Shown here: one piece after another, positions 31,687 through 43,863 of the stretch
How positions within the stretch are numbered: the stretch's first letter is position 1
Layout: every line of letters starts with the position of its first letter
From: Haemaphysalis longicornis
Taxonomy: Eukaryota > Arthropoda > Arachnida > Ixodida > Ixodidae
Assembly: GCA_013339765.2 (NCBI GenBank)
Contig: JABSTR010001229.1
Location: 744,001 to 808,000, forward strand
Reading direction: 5' to 3'
Length of the DNA stretch: 64,000 nt
Translations under genes and position numbers: made by a program
The notes under the pieces: model-generated
What the model saw: the letters and a program-made list of their open reading frames with translations, nothing else
Databases searched by the model: none
What the model was told of the DNA's origin: nothing

Positions 31687-34170
31687 GGTGACGAAAAGTC
31701 CGTGGGCATCCCCTGTGGTGCTAGTCGAGAAGAAAGACAAAACTTTGCGCTTCTGTGTCGATTACAGGAAACTGAATCGTGTTACAAAAAAAGACGTCTA
31801 TCCGCTCCCGCGCATAGACGATGCCTTGGACCGGTTGCGCACTGCGAAATATTTCTCGTCCTTAGATCTTAAAAGCTGATACTGGCAGATCGAGGTTGAC
31901 GAGAGAGACCGCGAGAAGACCGCGTTTGTCACACCCGATGGGCTATACGAGTTCAAAGTCCTCCCATTCGGTCTATGCTCAGCACCCGCTACGTTCCAGC
32001 GAATGATGGATTCTGTCTTGGCCGGTCTCAAGTGGCACTCATGCCTCGTTTACCTTGACGATGTCATAGTGTTCTCCGCAACATTCGAAGAACATCTACA
32101 CAGGTTGCGACTGGTCCTCGAAGCCATCAAATCGGCTAAATTAACTATAAAACCTGGAAAATGCAACTTTGGCTACAAGCAGCTGCGGTTTCTAGGACAT
32201 GTTATTAGCTCCGAAGGAGTCTCCCCAGATCCTGAAAAGACGGCAGCTGTTGCAGGTTTTCCGAGAGCAGCTGATAAAAAGGCCGTTAGGCGCTTTCTGG
32301 GCCTTGCTGCGTATTACAGGCGCTTCGTCGAAAATTTCTCGGATATTGCGGAACCACTGACATGACTGACCAAGGATGACGTCCCATTTGCGTGGCAAGG
32401 GGAACAAGAAGTGGCCTCCAATGACCTGCGAGACCGGTTACAAACAGCGCCAATACTTGCCCATTTTGACGAAAATGCGGATACGGAAATCCACACGGAC
32501 GCCAGTAACGTCAGACTCGGCGCCGTCCTCGTTCAATGGCAAGACGGAGCTGAAAGAGTTCTAGCCTACGCCAGTCGAACTCTTTCGAAAGCGGAGTCGA
32601 ATTACTCCACGACTGAAAAGGAGTGTCTTGCCGTCGTCTGGGCCATCATCAAGTTCCGACCGTATCTTTATGGCAGGCCGTTTAAAGTTGTCAGCGACCA
32701 CCACTCGTTGTGCTGGCTTGCAAACCTGAAGGACCCATCTGGACGCCTCGCTCGATGGAGCCTCCGGTTGCAAGACTATGACATGACAGTAGTGTACAAG
32801 TCGGGACGTAAGCACAGTGACGCTGACTGCTTGTCCCGGGCGCCCATCGATTTAGCGAGCCCAGAAGCCGACGACGACGTTCCCTTCCTTGGGGCCGTTA
32901 CCGACTCCCAAATGGCCCAACTCCAACGCGCCGACCCTGAACTACTGCTGCTTATACAGCATTTAGAGGGCCTCGATGTCCGTGTTCCACGTGCATTTAC
33001 CCCGGAACATCTCGTCATTCCGTCTTCGGAACGGCGTGCTCTACAAACGGAATTTTTGGGGAGACGAAGGACTCGTTACTACTGGTCATACCAACAGTCA
33101 TGCGCCCGAAATTTTGTACGCCGGTCACGACGAAACCTCGGCAGGGCATCTGGGTGTTAGCCGTACTCTAGCGAGGATTCGTCAGAAGTACTATTGGCCC
33201 AAATTGTTGCACACAGTTCAGCACTATGTAAAGACTTGCCGCGACTGCCAGAGAAGGAAGACTCCACCTGTGAAACCGGCAGGGCTACTTCAACCGATCA
33301 AGCCACCTAATGCGCCTTTCACAAGTCGGCATGGACTTGCTGGGGCCATTTCCAACGTCGACGAAGGGTAATCGATGGATCGTGGTCGCGACTCGACTAC
33401 CTCACACGGTATGCGGAGACAGCGGCTGTCGTACGAGCAACCTCTGCTGAGGTAGCACAGTTTTTGTGCACAACGTCGTTTTGATGGCACTGGAGCACCA
33501 AGGTCGTCATAACAGACAGAGGTACAGCTTTCACGGCGGACCCATGCAGGCCGTTATGATGCTGACGCACATCACCCCACAGGCGGACTACTGCATACCA
33601 TCCGCAGACCAACGGCTTGACGGAGAGACTAAACAGGACCCTCGCCGACATGCTTTCCATGTATGTAGACGTGGAGCACAAAACTGGGACGAAATTTTGC
33701 CATACGCCACGTTCGCCTACAACACGGCAGTTCAGGAGACCACAGCAATTACTCCTTTCCAATTAGTTTACGGCCGCAGCCCGTTACTAACTACCTTAGA
33801 TTCCATGCTACAGTTCATGAAGATGAAGAGAACATCGACATTGATACTTCGTGCAAAAAAGCGGAGGAAGCACGCCAGCTAGCACGCCAAGCGGATCCAA
33901 CGTCAGCAGTGCGCCGACGCAGCTCGCTACAATCCAGGCACAGGCGGTTGGTGTTTTACGAGCCTGGAGACGCTGTCTGGGTTGTGGACACCAGTGCGCG
34001 CGCGCGGACGTTCAGAAAAACTACTGCGCCGGTACTTTGGCCCATATAAGGTCGTGCGCCGCCTAAGTGACGTCAATTACGAAGTTATACCGGACAGTAG
34101 CGCTTCTTCCTCGCGACGCAGGACACTTCCGAGGTCGTACACGTCGTGCGAATGAAGCCTTACTATGACA
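31687..34170 (+). pseudogene. Gypsy pol (RT, RNase H, integrase), with stops and frameshifts
   Basis: The RT begins WASPVVLVEKKD and has CVDYRKLN and PLPRIDD. A TGA at 31877-31879 sits directly before YWQIEVDE. YLDD lies at 32051-32062 and a second TGA is at 32363-32365. RNase H has IHTDAS near 32490, YSTTEKECLAVVWA and the DHHSLCWL block. The integrase zinc-binding motif (GHLGVSRT, then CRDCQRRK; about 33130-33260) is in shifted frames, as is the core (33300-33790). The C-terminal GPY-type region (YEPGDAVWV and following) lies near 33950-34110. The catalytic RT pair is intact, but stops and shifts make it non-functional. Confidence 0.85.
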
Positions 34171-34607
34171 GAAACTGACCTCACCCTCATCGACAAGAGC
34201 GAGAAATTTTGGCTGACACCAAAACTGTCGTGTTACCAGTTTGGCGGCAACCCGCTGAGCCATCTCATTTTGCTATGATCGTCTACAGCCACAGCCTAGC
34301 ATCGAGACGATGCTATCTTAGAAGGGGGCAATGCCACGGCCCATCGATTCAGCGACAGCCTAGAAAGGAGCTCTACACTGAAGACTATCAATGCCGCCAA
34401 TCCCACCACAGCACGAAACCAGATGCGCGTGTTCTGGCGCATGGAAGTGAAAGAAGACGAAACTCGTTGTGGTGTGTCCCGCTCGGTACTGGCATCGCCA
34501 TTAGCTCTGTGATTTAAACCTAATTCTGGCATTAAACTAATTGCTTACGAGTAGCGAACCCCTACATAACGCTACAATATTTAGACCAGCTTGACGCGCT
34601 GGTCATG
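31687..34607 (+). mobile_element. Ty3/Gypsy LTR retrotransposon fragment (pol and partial 3' LTR)
   Basis: Starts inside RT and runs through RT, RNase H and integrase to a polypurine tract AGAAGGGGGCAA (about 34319-34330). A putative 3' LTR start TGCC follows at 34332. Gag, protease and the 5' LTR are missing. The fragment is bounded by near-identical 23-bp sequences (31664-31686 and 34608-34630), which are much longer than the 4-6 bp TSD of this class. No env-like frame was seen. Confidence 0.85.
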
Positions 34608-34635
34608 AAATATGATGCACATCATCATATTAAGA

Positions 34636-34878
34636 TTACCCGCCGCGGTGGCTCAGTGGCTAAGGAGTTGTGCTGCTGAGTACGAGGTCGCGGGTTCGAT
34701 TGCCGGCCGCGGCGGCCGCATTTCTGATGGAGACGAAAAGCAAAAACGCCAATGTGCACGAGATTTCGACGCACGTTAAAGATCCCCAGGTGGTCAAAAT
34801 TAATCTGGAGCCCTCCACTACGGCGCGCCTCATCGCCTTCGTTGCGTCGCCGCGTTAAACCCTACAATCAGATCAGTC
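34636..34878 (+). mobile_element. Complete tRNA-derived SINE
   Basis: ACCCGCCGCGGTGGCTCAGTGG gives the Pol III A box (TGGCTCAGTGG). The B box is GGTTCGATTGC at about 34693. The body has CACGAGATTTCGACGCACGT, GGAGCCCTCCACTACGGCG and GCGTTAAACCCTACAATC. The same family is at 26828 (+), 38878 (-) and, by its head only, 58487 (-). Confidence 0.88.
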
Positions 34879-35404
34879 ATATTACGATTATCTTGATTAT
34901 CCTGACAAAGGCAGGGAAGTACGCAATGTGTTGATCAATGCTAACCACTCCGGATAGCGTTGAGATGGGTGGTGTAATTAACAAAAAAAAAAACAGCGCA
35001 GCCGAGGCGTGGACAGGGCTAAGGCGCGAGCGCTCGCGTGTTACTTCTGCCGCGTCTCAGCTGCGCTGTTTATGTTATGGCCAAGCAACGCGGCCAATCA
35101 GCCACTCCAGTACCATGTGTGACGTAGTCTGTTGCCATAGGACCGTTGGTCACTTCCCCGCGGTATGCCAGTTGTGCGGCTCGTCAGAGGCGGGACGAAG
35201 ACCCTCTTTGTTTTCGCTTCACCTTCGCGTTATTTTAGGGGCCTTAGGTGGGCCACGTTAGCAGCGCTGCTCCTGCCTACTCCGTGCATTTATTCGCCTC
35301 TATTCTACGCAGAGTTCATCGCGAAAGCGCTACTATATTGGCTTGGTTGGGGGTCCAGAAAAGCCGTTTCCGGAATTTCCGTTGGGTGCGCGTTCCCTAG
35401 CGCC
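34879..35404. other. No gene seen; GC-rich segment
   Basis: GC-rich with GCGAGCGCTCGCG (about 35026-35038) and CAAGCAACGCGGCCAATCAG (35082-35101). The latter includes an inverted CCAAT-like motif. No exon found. Confidence 0.35.
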
Positions 35405-36620
35405 TGCATCAGAAGGAAGAGGAACAGACTTTATTGCAGCCATAAGATGACTTCGGTTGGTCATGCCGGGCTGGTCCCAACGTCCGGGGTCACACTGGCC
35501 TTGCAAGCCTCACCCGCTGGCGCTGACCCTTCTCGTCCGAGACCTTGATGGCTGTCTCCCAGGGTTGGGGTGCTCTCGCAGTCGTGCGGCGTCTTGAGGT
35601 GCCGGATGGTTGGGACTGACCAGGACCATGTGGTAGATGGTGCCGCGGGCCTGTTGGCAGTTGCGCGTGAGGGTGAGGGGTAATGCCACGTTCAGTTTGG
35701 ATGGTGCTGGGTAGGAGTTGCTTTGGAGCATGCACCACTTGGCTTGTTCCCCCTTGTCTAGCAAATGGTGAGGTGTGGTAGAGTGCGCCGTTGCTCCTGT
35801 AGCGGCATCATCATCATCACCACAGCAGCGCTCATCACAAACATCGTCTACGCTCCATCATCATCATCACCACCATCATCTACCGCGGGTGCTTTCGTGA
35901 GCAGTCCGAGCCACGCGCGGAGAATAAAATGAGGTTCCTGTTGCGGCAAGACGTCTGATGCCGTCTCTCTCTCCTTATCGGCGCTCTACACTCCCAATAG
36001 CGTTTTGAAATGCTCTTGAAGGTGAATAGCGGGGTGGCTGGGTCCAGTCGTTCTTATGGACCTTCATCCCTCAATACCATGGCACGGGCGTCAGCTTCTT
36101 CGCGTGCGAAGCCATGGGCTCGGGAATGACCCCTCAATTCGGTATCGCCATGGGACGGAGTCCAGATGATGCTAATTGTCCGCTTAGCTCCTGATGTGGC
36201 AGCTGGATGTCGTAGATGTGATGGCTGAGCCTAGCAGCAAATGCACCCGGCAGGCGTCTTGGCCGGGAGTCGGTGTAGATGCAACGAGGGTGCTGGATAA
36301 AGGGCGAGAGCAATGGCCACCTGCTCACCAATAGGGATTTCTTCTTCTGTAGTGGTGTGAAGAGAAGTGCCTCTAGAGTTGTCCCCAGTACATGCCGCGC
36401 CTACCACTTCACCTGTACGGACCAGGGCTGCATCTGTGTAGGGTATACTCTGTTAGGGCTTAGGCATTGAAGCGTCTTGTTGACTACTTTGGCACGTGCT
36501 TCTCGCCTGCTCTTGAGCTTCGCGGGGTGCATGTTTTTGGGTATTGGGCGGGCGTCGATTAAAGAACCTCCAGGCAGGTGGTGTTTTCCTGGGTGATTCT
36601 CCAACGTGGATGGGGGCGAG
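35405..36620 (-). mobile_element. Degraded RNase-H LINE, 3' half
   Basis: On the minus strand the order is: linker IPKNMHPAKLKSRREARAK (about 36540-36480), similar to the PxPRNMHP block between RT and RNase H; RNase H traces IYTDS (about 36275) and IIWTPSHGDTELRGH (about 36175-36135, the WVPGH-equivalent); a C-terminal block with HMVLVSPNHPAP near 35640; and AATAAA at 35439-35434. Many stops. The 5' extent is uncertain and could reach 36890. Confidence 0.6.
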
Positions 36621-37700
36621 GTTGAGTTGAGCTATCTTGCTCCTGTTTTTACCTCATCTAACCGGCTGGTTGACGTGGTGGGGCTCAACCGATGCACCAG
36701 AAATAAAGCACAACACGTGGCCACGGTCGTAGCGTCTCGACTGCAGTCTTCAGCTTGTGTGGAGGCAGTGTCGCAACAGCATGGATAGTCCGTTCTGCAG
36801 CAGGTAAATGGGGCCATTTCGATGTCAAGGTTGCAGGATTACCGTCGACATAGGCAGAAGACTCGTTGACGAACCTTGCCGGAATCAACGCTTTTGCATT
36901 CTCTTGTCACAAGAATCTGCACAGGGATTCTCTGCAATATTCTTGGCATACATGATATGTTTTGTTTTCGTAGCAACCAATCCTATCTCTATTTTAAATT
37001 TAAACAACACTGTTGGCATAGTTTATGCATTTGTGGTTAGCTTCCTTCCTTGAAAAACCGTGCCATTAGTGTCAGTGGTAAATATGTTTGCCTATACACA
37101 CGTGTTTTTTTTTTTTGCTTCGACGTACGACTTCGAGAGTGTCATTGCTCTCGTTCAGTATACTTTGCTCTAGCTTACACACATTGTTGTCCTACTTCTC
37201 CGCTTCACATAGCATACAATTTTACGGCCAAGAGGGTTTATTCCATGGCGTCAGTGCATCGTCAGCTGCCAGCGTCGCAATCAGCAAAAATCGACCATCG
37301 TTGGCGAAAGCGATATTGTCGCTGCACGAACAACGGACAATGGATGAAGAAACAATGGACTCCGTCATGATTGCCACTATCCACGTATAAGCGAACACTT
37401 ACCTGAGCAAGTGTCATGTGAAAATCTGAAATCGCGCTGAAATTCGAAACCCGACAGTGTTGTCGTCGCAGTTTTTTTTTTTTTTTTTGCATGTCCGAAT
37501 TGTACATGAAAACGACCGTTGGCATTATCGTCAATCGACGCGGGAACACTCAGTGCAAGACCGTGTGTACCTTCCCCGGTCCGTGCGCCCTTAACCGACA
37601 TGCCCTGCCCAACTAGAGCCCATCCATAGTATAGCCACGTGGGAGGGGGGCGGATTAGTTCTGTGGTTGCCGTCGAGCATGTCGAGGCGAGGTAGGAAGG
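36621..37700. other. No gene seen; homopolymer runs
   Basis: Poly-T at about 37107 and 37475-37490. Short frames on both strands have no recognisable domain. The part to 36890 may be LINE. Confidence 0.3.
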
Positions 37701-37733
37701 GGGGCTGGCCCGCACGGTAGGTTTAGCAGAGCT

Positions 37734-37771
37734 ATAAAGACGGTTGGGCTGCCGGGAGGATGCTGATATTT
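37734..37771 (+). promoter_or_regulatory. Candidate TATA promoter
   Basis: TATAAAG at 37734 lies about 37 bp upstream of TTAGTCTG (37770), which resembles an arthropod initiator. An ATG follows at 37818 with a 36-codon frame up to a GTAAGT-like donor near 37930. Base content is ordinary and no product was recognised, so this is a weak candidate. Confidence 0.25.
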
Positions 37772-38039
37772 TAGTCTGCTCTTTGTCACGAGAAGCAGAT
37801 AGAAAATAAAGCTCAGCATGGCGCTGGTGAATCACTGCCGGCTCTGGGCACGTGTGGCCCTGTTTGGTCGGTGTAATAATGACAGGGCCAGGGCTTCTCT
37901 TCGCTTCGAGGGCCATATGCCAGCTCATTGTAAGTGTGGCTGCATACCACTGTTCAAAAACTTTGAAGTCAAGGGCGCGGTTGTATCAAGATTGAGCGTG
38001 ATATTTTAGAGGCCTGTTATATCAGGACAACAGGATATC

Positions 38040-38478
38040 AGCGGTGTATCAGCGTGGAATCTTCAAGCCTCAAAAACTAGCGATTTACGTCGCCTACACG
38101 CGATACTACTGTTACAAAATGAACCAATCCACCTCGCCACTGTGCCCACAGTGTGATGTGCGTGAAGATCTGAAACACCTAATCTGTGACTGTGCGCGAT
38201 TTAGTACGCTAAGAGTATGTCTCACAGTGTCTCTGGGCCGGCCGCTTTCCCTAGGACTAGAACTGAGGGACGTATTAGGTCCTTGGAATTCTTCTAAACG
38301 TGCCTGCCGTGCTACAAAACCTTTATTGGCTTATCTAAAATCCACAAGCTTTGATCAAGCTTTGTAAAGAGTCAAAATCATGTGTGTTCCTCTTCATCAT
38401 TATAATTATCATTGTCACCGCATTCATCTGGCGTAGCAGGCCAGGCGGCTTAGCTCGGCTGACATCGCCAGACTCATG
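38040..38478 (+). mobile_element. LINE ORF2 C-terminus and 3' UTR fragment
   Basis: The frame 38044-38367 contains YYCYKMNQSTSPLCPQCDV, EDLKHLICDC and LGPWNSSKRACRATKPLLAYL. This is the terminal CPxC...H...C motif and the following LGPW...RATKALL block of tick-type RNase-H LINEs. Stop at 38367, then an AT-rich 3' UTR. Confidence 0.7.
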
Positions 38479-38877
38479 AAAGTGTTCTCTCACTCTCACT
38501 CTCTCTTTTCTGAGCCGGTAATGTGCGCGTCTTTTATTGTTTTTAGTCGTTTCTTGTTGTGAACCGGCTCACTTACAAAGCGATTACAAGGCAACTGTAC
38601 TTGAGTATTGGTCATGCGCAGCCTGCGTTTGGAAGAAGTCCAGTTTTTTAATACAGTCGGTTGTAAGTCCAGCGTCGTCCTGTTCTAGTGTCTGCATCTA
38701 TTCTGCTTCTATTTTCTTCGAATCACTCTCATCAGTATACATTGTGCTGCGCCATTGTTGTTTACATTATTTCATTTCCCAAGCGGCTCCCTCGTTCCCG
38801 CTCAATTTCAAACGAAACTCGCTTTCTACAGTACATTTAACCCTTTAACACGACGATCAGCGACATCACTTGATTAT
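38479..38877. other. No gene seen
   Basis: No repeat or coding signal recognised. Confidence 0.35.
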
Positions 38878-39118
38878 TAATTGATTGTGGGGTCTAGCGC
38901 GCCGAAGCTCACTTGGGCTATCAGGCGCGCCGTAGTGGAGGGCTCCGGACTAATTGTGACCGCCTGCAAGGGATCTTCAACGTTCGCCTAAATCTCGCGA
39001 CACACGGGCGTTTTCGCTTTTCGCTTCCATCTGGAAAGCGGACACCGCGGCCGAGATCGAACCCGCATCCTTGGGCTCAGCAGCACGACGCCAAAGGCAC
39101 TGAGCCACCGCGGCGGGT
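38878..39118 (-). mobile_element. tRNA-derived SINE (full length)
   Basis: Reverse complement begins ACCCGCCGCGGTGGCTCAGTG (39118 downward) with a B box GGTTCGATCTC. The body is the same as 34636-34878 and ends with GGGTCTAGCGC-type sequence and AATTGATTG. More diverged than the 34636 copy. Confidence 0.85.
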
Positions 39119-42100
39119 AGCACTTGATTCAAACCAAGCTTCATCTCCCTCGGAAAGTTTCGCAGCATTATGTTTGTCTGCGTATAGCTGACTCGCTGCC
39201 CGCTATTGCCACGGAAGATTGTCCACACAACCAAAGCCACGCGCAAGCAGGACTGACTGAGCGTGCTCCTTTACAGGTGACGTATGACACGAATGATGTT
39301 ATTCGTTCTTTTTTCCTCTCCAAAACTTGTACCCCATGGGATTTATTTAGTCAGTATGCACATTTGCCGTCAGAACATACATGTCACCGTGTTTTCTTTC
39401 TTTTTTTTTTTTTGCTCGCTAAACAAGCAACCTACCGAAGTTTATTTGGCCCACACGACCCTCAACCACAGTTGTGGATGGGCTAAACACCAAGACGAAG
39501 GAAATGCTGCTACATATGGTACGTCGTGTTTTTTCTTGCAGCCAGTATCACTTGCTACCTCCGGCAATGCATCTGCGGTTGGACTTTCTTAGCAGCTGCA
39601 GCTCGCGGTACGTCGCGTGTGTTGTGCCGTGGCTTACGGAGATGCTCGAGCTGGCCTGTTCGAGAGAGGGAAAGAGGAGGGGGACGCAAAACAAACAATT
39701 TGCAATCTCAAGATAACGGCGACATAAATTCATGGTGTCACAAACAGCTCGCTCAGATACGTGGCTGAAACCAGGCAGTTACGGGAAATCACAAGATTGG
39801 TTTCCGTACGACGCGCGGTATACCCGAGCGGCCGCACTGGGCGTCAGCTCAGGACCATGCAATGCCAGTTGTGCGCTCGTGCCGTGGAGTCGACCATTCC
39901 CCTGGCACTGTTTCATTTTTCAGGCTCTGCTAAGAGTGCAGGAGGAAAATTTAGGAGCTAGTCCCTCCTTCGATTGAATTGGTAGGAACGCTCATTATGA
40001 GAGGTGCTGCGTGTATTCATACGCTCGCAAACACGTTCAGTACAATATAAATACAGATAGGAAAAGAAGCATGCCAAGAATACTGAGGGCATAGAGAAAC
40101 TGGCCCGCCATTTTTTGTGTGTGATGAACTCGAAATGCCTGAAAGACAAAAAGTGGAGAAAACATGCTCCCCAGATGCAACCTGAACCCATGACCTTCGA
40201 ATTGGACGAGTACACCGAATGTTGCGGGTTACTTTGTTACTTTGTTACTTTGAGCAATGTTATGTTACTTTGAGCAATCATCAGGCCCCACCGTCGAGCC
40301 CCAACTGTTCCCGTGGCTTCAAAACTTGACACTACAAAGCGGCATTGAGGTGTAGTATAGAGTACGGGAGAACCATCCGCAACAGTTAACCATTGGGTAA
40401 GAATATTCCCCCAAGCTCTTATTTATGATGACGATTATGCCGATGATGACGACGTTAACATCGTGAGGTGCGAACAAACGTGGGTACGGACAGTGTATTC
40501 TAAAGCGAAGCTTTATTTGCTCTCCTCCCAGCTTTTCTGGCGCTGCTGGTTGGTCGAACGCGCCGCTGGGTTTCTCACAGCACCGCCAGACGGCACTCGT
40601 TTCCGCGCATACCGGCGCCCCGAAGAGACTGCTATGCATTTCGCAGTCAGCCAGTAAGTCAGTCAGGTCGCTTTTGATGACGGTACGGGCGACGCGTGCG
40701 TTGCGCGGGCCAAGTGTGGGGGCGTAGAAATCGCTTTGGCCAACTTTGAGATCAGACTGACATCCACGAAAACTTCATCGCCGTGCGCTTCGTTCACTAC
40801 GCATCAGGGGAGCGGATTCCTGGGTGGGGCAACCGGCAGGACAAGACGGCACCGTCAAACCGGCGGCTACTGGCCTTCATGGAAGATGTATACGCGTGCA
40901 CCTTCTTAGCTGTCACCCTCCCCACTCATCGCTGGCCACGTCAAGAACTGGTGGTGCGGCCGACCACGTGTTCGCCAGGGGGACTGAGACGCCGAGCTTT
41001 TCCCGGCACGTCTCGTATTTCTCCATGCACTCGCCACTGCTTCGCTTTACCCCTATTCCCGCATACATGCGTGGGATCCGCCCATTTCTTTATGCCGCCA
41101 GGCTTGCGTGTAATAGAGAATAAAACACTCCTTTACACTGTGATGCACTTTCGAAAAACGCCCTACGTCAAGGAGGCAACAACGAGCACAAGATAGATAC
41201 CATCTGGAAAAAGTTTTCGGCGCTGACGTGGTCTCCAGACGCCTGGTACGATTTCCCAATGTGCAGAAGGTGGAGGCCGTAAATGGGGCTGTACGGGCCG
41301 TAGCAAATCCTGCGAAATGAGGACAAAGGAACCCGCCGTGTGGCACGAGAAACAGCAAAGGGCGGAACCGAAGCGTCGCGCCCATTTCCCCCTCATGCTG
41401 GCTAACTTCCGTCAAAAGTATCTACTCATAGTATACCCATTATTTGATTAAATATCCCCTACTTTACAGTGAACCCATGACACTTTGGCGCTCATGCAAA
41501 GCTTGGTGACTACCTGCAGTTTCTGCTATATTCACCCTGAGCACAGCGAGTGACTTATTTAGAGAAGTGACTCTCCTTAAAAAACTGTTTGGAGCAACGT
41601 GTTTTCTATCCACTGTAGTTAAGGTCAGCTAAAATCCATTTTTATGAGATCAGAACTGCACCAAAAAAAGGTTTAGTGTTGATTGCAATGCAAATAATTT
41701 ACGAATCATCCGAGGGGTATAAAATGATAATTCCTACAAAATACCAAGGCAACTTCACGTAGGCGCAGATTCACAAAGTTCTTCGCGCGTAACATATTGC
41801 ATGAGCAGTTTGTGATTAGTAAGCGCCAGTTGGTTATCTCACCTGTCGCGGGGAGCCAACAGCGCACTGGCGTCGGGCAATCACGAGCTTCTCTTATGGC
41901 ATTTTACGTGGAAACGACCTTGAAAATCTGGGCAGGGATTGTTGCTGTGATAGCCACATTTACGGCGTTTTGCGGCATCTGCGATGATACTACTAGTACT
42001 ATCGCTGTACTATAGTATTGCGCCATAGTGCATACTAACACGCCATTATATACAGAGAAAGAATTGAAGCCACTCAATGTGAAAGCTGTCACGTGCAGAG

Positions 42101-43863
42101 CAGTGATTCGCCATAATGGGCTGCAGCGCCGTCATCCGCTCACTGCTGCATTTCAAATTTCCCGCCTTCGCCGTGCTCGCGCGCCCCATGCCTGTAACTG
42201 CACCAGCGGGAGTTCTGTTCTTTTTGTGCTTGCTTTAATTTCGTATGCTGAAGCTGCTGGAACTGTTTTGCATCATTCCGAAGGCGTAATTGTTTTCTTG
42301 CGCGGTTGGAGCCTTTCTGTGGCATTTCGAACACGCCATTTTTTTCTTGCGCGGCTGGAGCCTTCCTGCGTCATTTCGAACACGCATTTTTTTTGTGTTA
42401 ATCGACCAGATTTAGGGGAAATCCCCAAGGTGGAGTAAGTTTCTTCTGCGCATTTCATTTTTTTCTTGCACGGCCGCTTTTTTCGCTTACTATCGTAAAA
42501 ACCAACCCAACGAGCGTTCCTAGCTAAATAAACGCGGGGGCTGCCGGTTATATAGACAGAGTTTGCTGAAATGTACCTGCAGTTTTCTTTGGGCTAAACA
42601 ACGGGGAGATGTATGACAAGCGCCAACGGTTCACGAGGCTCAAACGGTTATGACAATTTAAACCTCGTGGTTTTAGAAGCCTCAGCGTGACTCCCTGACG
42701 CCGGTACATGAGGCTCTACTTGGGTCCGTTATCTCGCTCCACCGCCTGATTCCGGCAGTCGCATCGACCGTTAGCGAGCGATAGCATACGACGACAAGGC
42801 GAGCCCATAAAGTTATCGGCACTTAAAAAATTTGGTGCCCCGCCCCGCCCCGCCCCTCCGCCTATATAAGTATAGTCTCATTCCGTAAACAACTTAGTCA
42901 TTTTGCGAGCACCTAATATGAGGACCGACGCATGTCTGTGCTGACGAGAGTTCGCGTACATTAACTATAGGTGCACATCAACGCGATAGTCATGTCTCTT
43001 TAATATTGACCCCGTTGATATGGACACCCCGCAATCTGGACGAAATTCTCGGCGGCTGGTCTCTCGCCATGCTCTGCGTACGCTTGAAGACGCACACTAT
43101 GACGAACAAAGTTCTCGGGTATATTATTGTGAGAGAATTTTGCTCGGTAGGTCCGTCATTCGGCTCCATCGTGGCCGCGAGACGGCACATAATGGCCGGC
43201 GGCTCAATGAATCAAAAAACGGGTTTCTCCTGGAAGCTTCTGCACGCAAATATAATTGACTTGAAAAAAACATGGGAAAATTTCGGCCTAGGTGGGAATC
43301 CAACGCGGAGCCTCCGCAATGCGTGAAAAGAACTCACCCCCAACACCACCACCGCTCGCTAATGTTAGCTGACCGAAGCCGGACCTCGTGAATGCGTTGT
43401 GGCCTTCCACTTAAAAAGTGTGGCCGAGATGAGCAATTTGAGCATGATATGAGAAGTGGAAATTAATTGAGTGAGTAGCAAGAACGTTCCCGCTAAATGT
43501 CCTCCTTGCTTGGCGACGCGAACGCTGGTATGTGCCAAATCATATTAACAGAGCGAAGAATTCCTTTTGCGTCCGAAGAGGATGCAACCGGCCTCTGCGT
43601 AGACGACACGTCCTCCTACATTGCCTAGACACAAGGACCCTGTCATCTTTCGCGTCTCAATTTCATCCAGGAAGCGAATGTTTTCATGTTCAATCTGACC
43701 ATCCTCCCCATTATCACCTAGCTGATCACACACCTTCATTTGTGCCCTCTGGCAAAATAAACGCTTAAAAGATGTAAATGGATGATCTTGATAATGGGAG
43801 AACACGCGTTCGTGTGGTTTTGGCCACTCAGATTCAATCAAGTATACGTCCGGCTGGTGTTAC
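39119..43863. other. Long stretch with no recognisable gene
   Basis: I examined short frames on both strands and recognised no domain. Three TTACTTTG units lie at 40229-40252. A tandem repeat of about 49 bp is at 42289-42390 (unit with CTTGCGCGGNTGGAGCC and CATTTCGAACACGC). A GCCCCGCC-rich segment followed by CCTATATAAG lies at about 42840-42868. A Cys/His-containing frame at 43532-43768 might be an eroded LINE end, but it is too weak to call. Confidence 0.4.
42289..42390. repeat. Tandem repeat, about 49-bp unit, two clear copies
   Basis: CTTGCGCGGTTGGAGCCTTT and CTTGCGCGGCTGGAGCCTTC units follow each other with TTTCGAACACGC between them. A partial third copy begins at about 42464. Confidence 0.7.

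Noticed and set aside
40100..40220. Possible tRNA-type B box (ATGGGTTCAGG) on the minus strand
   Set aside because: No matching A box at the correct distance and no SINE body.
43532..43768. Cys/His-containing frame that might be a LINE C-terminus
   Set aside because: Spacing (C..C..H) is only loosely like the LINE motif and no neighbouring LINE blocks support it.
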